A model generated the notes under the pieces. It did not search any database, was not told the origin of the DNA, and saw nothing but the letters and a program-made list of their open reading frames with translations. A stretch of 62,821 nt of DNA from Porphyromonadaceae bacterium (GTDB lineage Bacteria > Bacteroidota > Bacteroidia > Bacteroidales > UBA12481), in NCBI GenBank assembly GCA_007280905.1, contig QYQM01000034.1, positions 1 through 62,821 on the forward strand, written 5' to 3'. This document shows, in pieces, positions 43,607 to 52,633 of this stretch. Positions within the stretch are counted from its first letter, which is position 1, and the number at the start of each line of letters is the position of its first letter. The position numbers and the translations under genes are program-made.

Positions 43607-45739
43607 TTATTTCCTATTTCTTAAAAATTCAATTAAAGCGGCCGGATTGTCAGTCTGAATCCCATCAGTGCCCCAATTAATAATTTGTTCCCATTCTTCC
43701 TTTGTTCCTTTTTCTTCATCAACAAAAACCTTTGATTTATTGGTATGGGCAGTTTTTACAAAGCTTTCACTCAAATTGCGCATATCACTTGCAATTACCC
43801 GTGGTTGAACCTGTCTTTCTACCTCTTTGATATTCTTTTCTTCTCCTGGATCGGGCATTGGCACGCATTGATAGCAAAGTTTTTTCAACTCTTTAATTAA
43901 ATCCATATGTGATGCGGGAATATACCAGACAATATTACGCTCAATATCATATTTATTAATGATCTGGATCAATTCCGGAACTAAAGGTTCTTTAAGATCG
44001 AGGTAAATGCCAATTTGGCCGCGACATAACTGCATTATGTCCTCAATTGTAGGGATGCGTGTATTCTTCCATTCCAATCCGGTTTTTTCTCCGATATCCA
44101 TCTGCTTCAGTTCTGCCAGAGTAAAATCTTTAACCTTCCCTGTTTTTCCAACCACATATTGATCAATTGTAGCGTTGTGAACACTTACTATTTTCCCGTC
44201 TTTAGTTGCTCTTGTATCAATCTCGACAAAGTCACAACCCAGATCTATTGCTTTTTGAAATGCTGCCAGTGAATTCTCCGGGATACCAATGTGTGCACCC
44301 CGGTGAGCAATTACATATATATCACCATTTTTCGGTTTTGGAAAATAGTCTTTTACTTCTGCCTGAACTTTGCCGTCAGGATCTCTGGCAACAGCCCATT
44401 CAGGAACAGCTTTTATCGCGTCCATAAAATTATGTATGACATCTGTATGGCAGTCTTCCTGCCATCCTCCTTCTCTCAGCCAGTGCCATTCTCCGGTCTG
44501 ATCACAGACAATGCCATCTTCGCGAATAAAATAAGTCATCCATGATAAGTTTCTGAATGCCATTTCCCGGTACTTTTCTCCTCCGCCTGCGGCGTAGAAC
44601 ATTGCTGCTACCGCTCCAAATGTAGAATTGATCCCTCCCCATGCACGCTTGTCTGTATCTTGTTCGCCGACACAAATGACTCCGCCTGGACGTTCCATCC
44701 CAAAATTCTTCACAGCAAATTGGATGCATAACTCTGCGTGCTCCTTCCAAAGCGGATCGAGGGTTTCTTTCTTTTCAATCAGGTAGCGGGCCATGTTCAG
44801 CGGAGCCCAGGCATTTCTATTATCTTCATTTGGCTGATCTTCAAAGAACTGAACCCACAAACACTTATCTTTATCATCAGGAGCTTTCAACTGGCAGTTA
44901 ATTATCCATCCCCATAATTCATCGCGTGAGTTCCTGAATTCGCGATATCCCATATCAAGCAATGAATCAAACAGACGTAATATGTATACCATATTACCAC
45001 TGCGTTCGCCCCAATATTTACCACTGACTGCATCTACCCGAAAGGGCCAGGGAGAATGAAGTGCATCCCCCTTTCGCCTGTTTTTCAGCAAAATCCGGGC
45101 ATTATGGATCGCCTGATCGAAAAAGCTTTTATCCTTGGTCACTTTAAATAGCTCTAAAAGAGCATAACCTGCAATACCTCCTTTATCCGGTTCAATTACA
45201 TCTTTTCCGTAATCGGCATCATTCTGGGCACTTTGTTTCAAAGGAAAATCGGTGATTATACCAGTAGAGCGTGTGAAATTGGGATAAACACCCTCATTTG
45301 CAGTATTTGCTTCCTTTACGAGATAATCTCCCATCTTTTTTGCAACATCCAGCACCCTGGTATCATTTCTCCCTTTATACTCCCAATATTTCAGGTAAGA
45401 GATAATGCCCATCCCATTTTGTGTGGCAGGAATAAAATCTTTCCTGTATGGTTGATAATCCTCATCCATAAAAGTGATGTATACATAGGAAGGATAACCA
45501 TGTTCGTTTACCGGAGCTTTTAAATACCAATTCATTTCCCTTTCAAGTGCATTGTCCCAGGTAGTCCAGGGAACCAGCTTTGGTTCCTTTTTGTTGTCGT
45601 CATAAACTGCTTCATGCCAGCCAATTTTTGTTGGCATATAATTCAAGCCGGATTGAGCAGATAACTCTTTTTGATGTACTAAAATCAAAGAGGTAACAGT
45701 CAAAAGGATAATTAAAAAAATGCGCGGTGGAGTTTTCAT
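43607..45739 (-). CDS. Fusion of alpha/alpha-barrel glycosidase-like domain and glycerophosphodiester phosphodiesterase
   Basis: 710 residues with a signal peptide. Residues of about 30-460 look like an (alpha/alpha)6 barrel (WYLKAPVNEHGYPSY, QNGMGIISYLKYWEY, GGIAGYALLELFKVTKD, GGINSTFGAVAAMFYAAGG), as in GH88/GH105-like or epimerase-like proteins. From about residue 475 a full GDPD domain follows: VIAHRGAHIGIPENSLAAF, DFVEIDTRATKDGKIVSVHN (Glu/Asp/His catalytic set), IPTIEDIMQLC and GIYLDLKEP. GDPD enzymes hydrolyse glycerol- or inositol-type phosphodiesters. The pairing suggests a phosphodiester-bearing glycan. Eight or so bases separate it from neighbours on either side, so it is in an operon. 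Confidence 0.8.
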   Translation of the reverse strand: MKTPPRIFLIILLTVTSLILVHQKELSAQSGLNYMPTKIGWHEAVYDDNKKEPKLVPWTTWDNALEREMNWYLKAPVNEHGYPSYVYITFMDEDYQPYRKDFIPATQNGMGIISYLKYWEYKGRNDTRVLDVAKKMGDYLVKEANTANEGVYPNFTRSTGIITDFPLKQSAQNDADYGKDVIEPDKGGIAGYALLELFKVTKDKSFFDQAIHNARILLKNRRKGDALHSPWPFRVDAVSGKYWGERSGNMVYILRLFDSLLDMGYREFRNSRDELWGWIINCQLKAPDDKDKCLWVQFFEDQPNEDNRNAWAPLNMARYLIEKKETLDPLWKEHAELCIQFAVKNFGMERPGGVICVGEQDTDKRAWGGINSTFGAVAAMFYAAGGGEKYREMAFRNLSWMTYFIREDGIVCDQTGEWHWLREGGWQEDCHTDVIHNFMDAIKAVPEWAVARDPDGKVQAEVKDYFPKPKNGDIYVIAHRGAHIGIPENSLAAFQKAIDLGCDFVEIDTRATKDGKIVSVHNATIDQYVVGKTGKVKDFTLAELKQMDIGEKTGLEWKNTRIPTIEDIMQLCRGQIGIYLDLKEPLVPELIQIINKYDIERNIVWYIPASHMDLIKELKKLCYQCVPMPDPGEEKNIKEVERQVQPRVIASDMRNLSESFVKTAHTNKSKVFVDEEKGTKEEWEQIINWGTDGIQTDNPAALIEFLRNRK

Positions 45740-45742
45740 TTT

Positions 45743-46174
45743 CTATAGTGTAATAATCTTCCATTTCCCGTTTTGCTTAACATGCGCCAAACCTTTGTAA
45801 CAGCACGAACCATGGTAGTTGTAGGCGTTTTCATAGATGGGAGCGATAACCTCTTTCCCTTCTTTATCAATGAATCCATATTTATCACCTTTCTTCACGG
45901 CCGCAAATCCACCAATAAACTTCCAGGTATTATCATACTTTGGTGGAATGAGCTCTCTTCCTTTTTGGTCCACGTAGCCATACTTTCCATTCAGCCTGAC
46001 AGCAGCCATTCCTTCCTCAACCGAGTATGCCAGATCATATTTAGGTGCGACTATAACTATACCTTTTGGGTCTTTATATCCATATTTGTCATTCGTGCTT
46101 GAATAAAAAGGAACGACCTGTGCCTTCAGCATGGTACCATATATTATGGTGAATAGCAAAACTACTATTTTCAT
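45743..46174 (-). CDS. Secreted WG-repeat protein
   Basis: Start at the ATG complementary to 46172-46174 (MKIVVLLFTIIYGTMLKAQ signal peptide). Three to four WG-type repeats are visible: KYGYKDPKGIVIVAPKYD, KYGYVDQKGRELIPPKYD, KYGFIDKEGKEVIAPIYE, and KWKIITL at the end. WG proteins are beta-rich and of unclear, possibly binding, function. It is 3 bp upstream of the GDPD fusion gene and therefore likely in the same transcript. Confidence 0.85.
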   Translation of the reverse strand: MKIVVLLFTIIYGTMLKAQVVPFYSSTNDKYGYKDPKGIVIVAPKYDLAYSVEEGMAAVRLNGKYGYVDQKGRELIPPKYDNTWKFIGGFAAVKKGDKYGFIDKEGKEVIAPIYENAYNYHGSCCYKGLAHVKQNGKWKIITL

Positions 46175-46226
46175 TTTTACGCTATTATTTGAATAAAATA
46201 TTTTTCGTTTCATTTTTCATTATTTT

Positions 46227-46340
46227 ACCACATTAGGCACAATAGTTCACAATAGAAGGACAAAAAGCAATAAAACTGAACTTTTTGCCACATTACCAGG
46301 AGGATTCTATTGTGACCTAGTCTGTCTATTGTAGTTGGTT
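46227..46340. repeat. Inverted-repeat element of the CCACAATAGACACATTAG type
   Basis: Left arm ACCACATTAGGCACAATAG... (46227-46255) and right arm at 46307-46339 are diverged inverted copies. The middle contains CAAAAAG (46261-46267) and CTTTTTG (46281-46287). A single arm of the same family is at 17450-17482. It partly overlaps the conserved element at 46334. Confidence 0.6.
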
Positions 46341-46404
46341 TTTTCATTTGACAAAACAATGTGTTTAATAATGAACGATAATTCTTTTTACTTGTATGAA
46401 GCAG
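46334..46404. promoter_or_regulatory. Conserved ~71-bp non-coding element, copy 2 of 3
   Basis: On the minus strand it reads CTGCTTCATACAAGTAAAAA to GTCAAATGAAAAAACCAAC. Ungapped comparison with copy 3 (58737-58807) gives 60 of 71 identical positions by eye. It lies between the 3' end of the 2002-residue fusion and the start of the WG-repeat gene, on the boundary of the GH92 block. Similarity continues a few bases to about 46417. Confidence 0.7.
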
Positions 46405-46424
46405 ATGGGCAGTTGATTCAATTA

Positions 46425-49400
46425 TTAATTACCAATTTTCCCTGGCAGATCTTCCGCCTTCGTTCCCCAGGTTTCAGAGGGCTTGCTAGCCATGTAAAAC
46501 ACTAACTCTCCGCCGTTCATAATATCCGAATGTTTGATAAATGATTTGGTATAAGGGATTCCGTTCAGAGTTGCCTTTTGGATATATATATTTTGCTTAC
46601 TCAGGTTTTCAGCTTTAACTACAAAGTACTTTCCGTTGCTGAGCTTAAATTCTGATTGATCCGCCAAAGGGCTGCCAAAAATGTATTCACCATTGGCCGG
46701 ATTTACAGGATAGAAACCTATTGAACTAAATACATACCATGCACTCATTTGCCCGCAATCGTCGTTGCCACACAAGCCATTTGGTAGATTACTATAAAAT
46801 TGGGTAAGAATATGGTTCACCCTTTCTGCCGTTTGCCAGGGCTTGCCCACGTAACTATACAGATAGGGAACATGATGGCTTGGTTCGTTAGAAAACTCAG
46901 ATAACCCGTAGAATCCATGATTTTTTATATCCCTGTAGGGTGCATCAGGCGCATTATACAGAGAATCTAATCTTTGAGCAAATAGATCACCTCCCATGGC
47001 ATGAACTAAACCATACACATCTTGCGGAACATACCAGGTGTAAATCCAGGCATTGCCCTCCTGAAAGCCAATGGATTCTTTGGGATTGAAAGGAAGTATC
47101 CAATTACCTTTTGAATTTTTAGGCCTGACAAAGCCAGTCGTTGAATCAAAAACATTTTTCCAATACTCACTTCTTTTCATGAATTCATTGTATTCGGATC
47201 GGCGGTTCATTTTTTTTGCCACCTGTGCAATACACCAATCATCAAAAGCATATTCTACCGTTTTGGTTACCCCTCTCTGCCTGGGATCGAGGTCATCGGG
47301 CACGTACCCATATTTGCGATAGACATCAGATTCGCGAGTATCCTGGTTGGCTGTTTCTTTCATCGCTTCGAGAGCAAAATGGTAATCAAAGCCCTCAATA
47401 TCCTTTAAAATAGCATCGGCAATAATTGGAACAGCATGATAGCCAGGCATAACATTAGCCTCATTGAAATATAGCTCCCAGGAAGGAAGAAGGCCATATT
47501 GCTTGTAGAATTCAAGGTATGAATTAATAATTGCCGGCAATCGCCCGGTTTGTGTTATTGTAAATAAAGGAGCTGTTGCACGGTAGGTGTCCCACAATGA
47601 GCTAAGTGTGTAGATGTCCTTGCCCTCGTGGATTTTTTTATCTGCACCGGTATATTTCCCCAAAGCATCGTCAAAGCGAAATGGTGCAAAGCAGCAGTGA
47701 TAAACTGAGGTGTAGAATGTTTCCTTGAATGCCCGATCTCCGGAGGTCACTTTTATTTTGCCCAACTCGTCCTCCCAGGCATCTTCAGCATTCTTCTTTA
47801 CAGTTTCAAAGTCCCAATCTTTTACCTCCTGCAAGCCTTCCATTGCCCCTTCGATATTCGCAGAGCTGATAGCTACTTTCACCAATACCTGTTCGCCGTT
47901 TTTTGTTGCAGGAAAAGAAAGGTAAGAACTAACCCTGACTGCTCTTGCCTCCTGCTTCGAGTTCACCCTGGTGCTATCTGCAAAAATCACCATGTCATCA
48001 AAAGGCTTGCTGGTTTGAGCGGCAAAGTAAACACAGCGTTCGCCGGCAAAACCAATGGAACGACGAAATCCAACAACGGTGTTATTGTCGATTTTTTTGA
48101 TATAGCACTCCAAAGGCAAATTGCCATTATGACCAACCCGGGCTTCCATTCCGTTTCCAAAGCCTAAATCAAATTTAATAACAGGTTTTTTACTTTCCGG
48201 AAAGGTGTAGCGATGCAGACCGCAATGCAGGGTGGCCGTGAGCTCGGCGCAGATATTAAAAGTTTTGAGCAACACCGAGTAATATCCAGGTTTGGCTGTC
48301 TCCTCTTCATGCGAAAATTCGCTTCTGACAGAGTTTGGTGTAGCCTCGGTATTGACTAATGGAAACAGCGAAATATCGCACAGATCTTCGGCTCCTGTTC
48401 CGCTAAAATGCGTGTGGCTAAAGCCTGTAATGTTTTTGCTGGTATAGTGGTAACCGCTGCACCAGTTGTAGCCATGGTCTCCATTGTCAGGACTCAATTG
48501 TACCATTCCAAAAGGAACAAGGGCTCCAGGAAAGGTGTGGCCATCTTCGTCGGTTCCTATAAAAGGGTTGACGTAATCAGTCATACGTTCTTCAAGATGG
48601 AACAATGCACTTGCAGGTATTTGCTGTTGATCAATATCGGGGCCATCCCAGCTAACGATGTTAAATTTCTTAGCACCCAGCTGGAAATACTTTTCACGAA
48701 TTTGATATTTGCCTTTCCGAAGTGCAACCGTTCTGAAACCTCCCCGCAGAAATTCTTTGCCATCGATGTATATGGTACATTTATCATTTACTTTTATGGA
48801 GAAGGTATAAATGCCATCTCTTGGAATATCCAGATACCCGGAATAGATATAGCCAAAATAGTCTTCACGTTTACGGTTTTCGATCGTAAATCCTGAAATA
48901 ATACCAGTTTCCAGCGGAGGTAATGTATCCAGGTCATCTTCTTCCATTACCTGGGCATGGTAATACTTATAATTCAGTCCCTTAACAAATCGGCCTTTAC
49001 CCTCGTAATTTTGAAAGTCCTCAAATTCCAATTTTTTTACGTTAACAGATACAGGTATACTTGGTAATAACCCAACTCGAAATGCTGAAAATCGCAAGCC
49101 TGTAGTTTGGCCTAATGTAATTGGTTTTGTGTACGGCGATGATTTTTCGGTGGGTCGGCTTCCATCGGTTGTGTAATAGATCTTCGCCTCTTTGTCATCA
49201 CAAATAAGCGTCACCTTCCCTGTATGAAGGAAGTATTCGTCGGTGGTAACTGCGTAAGGAAGTTTTACTGCCGGTTCAAATTTTTCGCTAACCGGCCGGT
49301 CTTCTTTTGCTGCTCCCCACTCTTGATTGGGTGATGATCCCATTTCGAAAGCCAGTTCGGAGCCAGTCAGAATGTCTTCGTGAGTAAACCACGATCTGGA

Positions 49401-52400
49401 ATAAGGTGTCCCGTTGAGAGTTGCACTTTGAATATATTTATTGTTGGCTGACACATTATTTGCCCGAATGATAAATTTCTTGTCATTTTCGAGATTGATT
49501 ATTACTTTAGCAAAAATCGGACTTCCGATAACATAATCCGGGGTTCCCGGACATACCTGATAAAATCCCATAGCGCTTAAAATGTACCAGGCCGACATTT
49601 GTCCGCAATCTTCATTTCCACTTAATCCATCAGGTTGATCGTCGTACAGGGTATCCAAAATTTGTCTGACCATTGCCTGAGTTTTCCAGGGAACACCGGC
49701 ATAATTGTACAAATAGGCCATGTGGTGACTGGGCTCATTGCCGTGTGCATATTGCCCGATCAGCCCTGATGCGTCAATTACATTTTCGTCGTGCTTCGAT
49801 TGTTTTGTGAAAAGCGTATCCATCCAGGCGATAAATTTCTGGTCGCCACCGATCAGGTCAATCAATCCATTAACATCATGCGGTGCAAACAGACTGTATT
49901 GATAGGAGTTTCCCTCAACGAAATGTTCGCTCCCTTCCGAAGGATCAAAAGGGGTAACCCAGGTTCGATCGGAATTTTTCGGCCGCATAAACCCGGTTAA
50001 TGCGTCGAACAGGTTTTTATAAAATTGAGCCCGATAAATATAGTCCTGATAATCTTCCTCTTTACCCAGCAATTTTGCCATGCGGGCAACACTCCAATCG
50101 TTATAGGAATACTCCATAACCATGGAAACAGAACCTCCAACCTTATCGGCAGGAATAAATCCAAGATCTTTATAATAGCCAATATCCTGAACACGCTTTT
50201 TCATTGCTTCAAAAGCTAATTCTTCATCAAAACCACGTATCCCTTTCACATATCCATCCAATATAACCGAGTGGGTATGGTAACCGATCATGGTAGCTGT
50301 ATTATTTCCAGCCAGCTCCCATTGAGGCAGCACACCCCCGATATGGTACATTTCCAGAAAAGTTTTTATGAAATCCGTATATCGCAGTGGATCAATAATC
50401 GTGTAAAGGGGCATATTCGCACGAAAAGTATCCCATAAGGAAAAGACCGTGTAATTGGTAAATCCTTCAGCCTTGTGAATTTTGTGATCAATACCACGAT
50501 ATCTTTTGTCGACATCCATAAACTCATTAGGAGCTATAGCGGTATGATACAGGCCAGTATAGAAAATCCTCCATTGCTTTTCGGTTCCTCCCTCCACCTC
50601 AATTTTCGACAAGAAACTGTTCCATTTTTCTTTTGCATCTTCCGCTACACGCTCAAAATCCCAATCCGGGTTTTCCGCTTCGAGATTCTTTTTTGCCCCA
50701 TCAATATCTACCGCCGAGATCCCGATTTTAACAAGAATTCCTTCTTGCTCCTTCGTCAGAAATTGCACAAATGCCCTGATATTCTTCCCTTCTGCTTTAT
50801 TAATGCCATCTAACAGTTTGTCATCAAGAGCAATGCCATAAGAACTAAACGGTTTTGAAAATTTCGCATAGAAATAGACATACTGATCATCTGCCCAACG
50901 TTTGGACCTTCGCAGTCCCTGGATCACTGTATCACCTATGATTTCGATATTGGATTCAAGCACGTGATCCCTGTTCTTCAAATCAATAATAATATTTGCA
51001 CTTTCGGAAGCGGGGAAAGTATAGCGATGCAATCCCGAACGGGTTGTGGCAGTCAATTCAGCTTTTATCTTATCATCGTCAAGAATAACACTATAATATC
51101 CCGGGGAAGCATGCTCATTTTCGTGGCTGAACGCCGAGCGGTATCCTGTTTTCGAATCGTTTTCATCACCGGGTAAGATCTGAACATCACCAACGGTGGG
51201 CATCAAAAGTACATCACAGTATTCCGGAGCGCCTGTTCCGCTCAAATGCGTTTGACTGAATCCCATAATTGTTTTATCGGAATAATGATAGCCGGAAGAG
51301 CCATCCCAATTTTCCCAGCGTGTATCGGGGCTGATTTGTACCATCCCAAACGGGACAGTTGCCCCCGGGAAAGTATGGCCATGACCGCCGGTGCCGATGA
51401 ACGGATCGACAAGAGAGGTATAATCAGTTTTATAATAGGCATCGATGCGTTGTTTTACATTATGCCTGATATTCATCCAGAAAAGGTTGTAATCGTAAAT
51501 ATGGAGGTTCTTAGGCTTTTCTGCATTCTCTTCAATAGTTCCTTGAATATCAACCCACAGGATTCTGGTAGCCGGTTCAATCCCAGCGCCAGCAGTATGG
51601 GGTATGATGGTTTCAAACCCGTTCATAACACCCTGGTGAAGCTCCGGTGATGCCCATTGTACCGAGGTTGTCCATGTTAAGGGGTTGACGCAAACCGAAT
51701 TCCCGTTCTCTGCTTGAACCCCTTTTGGAATCTCCCCCTTCACATAGCTGCGCCATCCGACCAAACAACCGGTTTGATCAGCACTTTCTCCAACCGGAAT
51801 TTCTTTAAACGCGTTTTTCGCAATTTGATAACCAACCACATAAGCACAAACTAATCTTTTTTGTAAAGGTGTCCCATCAAAAAATTCCTGCAATAGTCTT
51901 AAGGCATGAAGGCTTCCCTGACTGTGGGACGCAATGATGATAGGACGGTTTTCGTTGTAATTTTCCAGAAAATAGAGAAAGGCTTTCCTTACATCGCTGT
52001 AAGCCAGATCAAAAGCCTCTTTGGCAATGGGTTTTCCAAGAACATAAAAGGCTTTCATATTAGCCTGACGGTAGCGCGGTGCAAAAACCCGGCAACTGCC
52101 GTTGAACACGGTTGCCTGATAGAGTATCGACCTGAAATCGGTTTCCAGATTGACTGTCGAATCGTTCAAATCAGCATTCCAGGCAGCGGAGTCTCCCTCA
52201 GCGAAAAAGGAGGTCGGATGGATAAAAAACACATCGGCACGCTGGTCCCTGATCTCATATTTCAGAAATCTCGGGATGCTGTCGCTGGTATCTGATTTAA
52301 AAGGTGATGCTGCCCAGTTATTCAGCTTGCTGTAATCAGGACCGGCTGCTTCCTGAACGGTGCTCCTGCTTTGGGCAATAGCAGAAGAGAGCAGAAGAGA

Positions 52401-52433
52401 AGCAAAAATCAAAAAGAGAACAGCTTTTTTCAT
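46425..52433 (-). CDS. Giant fusion: DUF3089 lipase-like + GH92 + CHB_HEX/PA14 + GH92
   Basis: 2002 residues with signal peptide (MKKAVLFLIFASLLLSSAIA). Residues of about 30-330 are a DUF3089-type alpha/beta hydrolase with nucleophile elbow IIIASHSQGSLHAL (S171). Residues of about 338-1040 form a first GH92 domain (VDPFIGTGGHGHTFPGATVP, GNEPSHH with E900, GNEDCGQMSAWY). Residues of about 1075-1125 form a chitobiase C-terminal-like strand set (EAKIYYTTDGSRPTEKSSP), and about 1180-1280 a PA14 domain (DGIYTFSIKVNDKCTIYIDG). Residues of about 1281-2002 are a second complete GH92 (VNPFIGTDEDGHTFPGALVP, SNEPSHH with E1850, GNDDCGQMSAWY). GH92 enzymes are calcium-dependent inverting alpha-mannosidases. 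Both domains keep the expected acid Glu, so both may be active. Confidence 0.85.
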   Translation of the reverse strand: MKKAVLFLIFASLLLSSAIAQSRSTVQEAAGPDYSKLNNWAASPFKSDTSDSIPRFLKYEIRDQRADVFFIHPTSFFAEGDSAAWNADLNDSTVNLETDFRSILYQATVFNGSCRVFAPRYRQANMKAFYVLGKPIAKEAFDLAYSDVRKAFLYFLENYNENRPIIIASHSQGSLHALRLLQEFFDGTPLQKRLVCAYVVGYQIAKNAFKEIPVGESADQTGCLVGWRSYVKGEIPKGVQAENGNSVCVNPLTWTTSVQWASPELHQGVMNGFETIIPHTAGAGIEPATRILWVDIQGTIEENAEKPKNLHIYDYNLFWMNIRHNVKQRIDAYYKTDYTSLVDPFIGTGGHGHTFPGATVPFGMVQISPDTRWENWDGSSGYHYSDKTIMGFSQTHLSGTGAPEYCDVLLMPTVGDVQILPGDENDSKTGYRSAFSHENEHASPGYYSVILDDDKIKAELTATTRSGLHRYTFPASESANIIIDLKNRDHVLESNIEIIGDTVIQGLRRSKRWADDQYVYFYAKFSKPFSSYGIALDDKLLDGINKAEGKNIRAFVQFLTKEQEGILVKIGISAVDIDGAKKNLEAENPDWDFERVAEDAKEKWNSFLSKIEVEGGTEKQWRIFYTGLYHTAIAPNEFMDVDKRYRGIDHKIHKAEGFTNYTVFSLWDTFRANMPLYTIIDPLRYTDFIKTFLEMYHIGGVLPQWELAGNNTATMIGYHTHSVILDGYVKGIRGFDEELAFEAMKKRVQDIGYYKDLGFIPADKVGGSVSMVMEYSYNDWSVARMAKLLGKEEDYQDYIYRAQFYKNLFDALTGFMRPKNSDRTWVTPFDPSEGSEHFVEGNSYQYSLFAPHDVNGLIDLIGGDQKFIAWMDTLFTKQSKHDENVIDASGLIGQYAHGNEPSHHMAYLYNYAGVPWKTQAMVRQILDTLYDDQPDGLSGNEDCGQMSAWYILSAMGFYQVCPGTPDYVIGSPIFAKVIINLENDKKFIIRANNVSANNKYIQSATLNGTPYSRSWFTHEDILTGSELAFEMGSSPNQEWGAAKEDRPVSEKFEPAVKLPYAVTTDEYFLHTGKVTLICDDKEAKIYYTTDGSRPTEKSSPYTKPITLGQTTGLRFSAFRVGLLPSIPVSVNVKKLEFEDFQNYEGKGRFVKGLNYKYYHAQVMEEDDLDTLPPLETGIISGFTIENRKREDYFGYIYSGYLDIPRDGIYTFSIKVNDKCTIYIDGKEFLRGGFRTVALRKGKYQIREKYFQLGAKKFNIVSWDGPDIDQQQIPASALFHLEERMTDYVNPFIGTDEDGHTFPGALVPFGMVQLSPDNGDHGYNWCSGYHYTSKNITGFSHTHFSGTGAEDLCDISLFPLVNTEATPNSVRSEFSHEEETAKPGYYSVLLKTFNICAELTATLHCGLHRYTFPESKKPVIKFDLGFGNGMEARVGHNGNLPLECYIKKIDNNTVVGFRRSIGFAGERCVYFAAQTSKPFDDMVIFADSTRVNSKQEARAVRVSSYLSFPATKNGEQVLVKVAISSANIEGAMEGLQEVKDWDFETVKKNAEDAWEDELGKIKVTSGDRAFKETFYTSVYHCCFAPFRFDDALGKYTGADKKIHEGKDIYTLSSLWDTYRATAPLFTITQTGRLPAIINSYLEFYKQYGLLPSWELYFNEANVMPGYHAVPIIADAILKDIEGFDYHFALEAMKETANQDTRESDVYRKYGYVPDDLDPRQRGVTKTVEYAFDDWCIAQVAKKMNRRSEYNEFMKRSEYWKNVFDSTTGFVRPKNSKGNWILPFNPKESIGFQEGNAWIYTWYVPQDVYGLVHAMGGDLFAQRLDSLYNAPDAPYRDIKNHGFYGLSEFSNEPSHHVPYLYSYVGKPWQTAERVNHILTQFYSNLPNGLCGNDDCGQMSAWYVFSSIGFYPVNPANGEYIFGSPLADQSEFKLSNGKYFVVKAENLSKQNIYIQKATLNGIPYTKSFIKHSDIMNGGELVFYMASKPSETWGTKAEDLPGKIGN

Positions 52434-52474
52434 TGATATTTAATTGAACCATTTAGCAGGGATAGAAATAAAAA

Positions 52475-52633
52475 ACCACGGAGACACAGAGAGCACGGAG
52501 TCCCACGGAGTTTAACCTTCTTGTTATCCTGTTAGTTTCAAATGTAACAGAAGTTTTCATCACCAAATATGCTTCATTAACGATTCGGGAATTCTTCTCT
52601 GTGCATCTCTGTGTTCTCCGTGCCTCCGTTGTG
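52475..52633. repeat. Inverted repeat CCACGGAGACACAGAG type, overlapping a GH92 3' end
   Basis: The left arm (52475-52510, ACCACGGAGACACAGAGAGC...) and the right arm (52595-52633, ending CTCCGTGCCTCCGTTGTG) are inverted. The right arm lies inside the coding sequence of the GH92 gene whose stop is at 52577. Confidence 0.7.

Noticed and set aside
48408-48896. 162-codon plus-strand frame inside the 2002-residue fusion
   Set aside because: Antisense to conserved PA14 and GH92 sequence.
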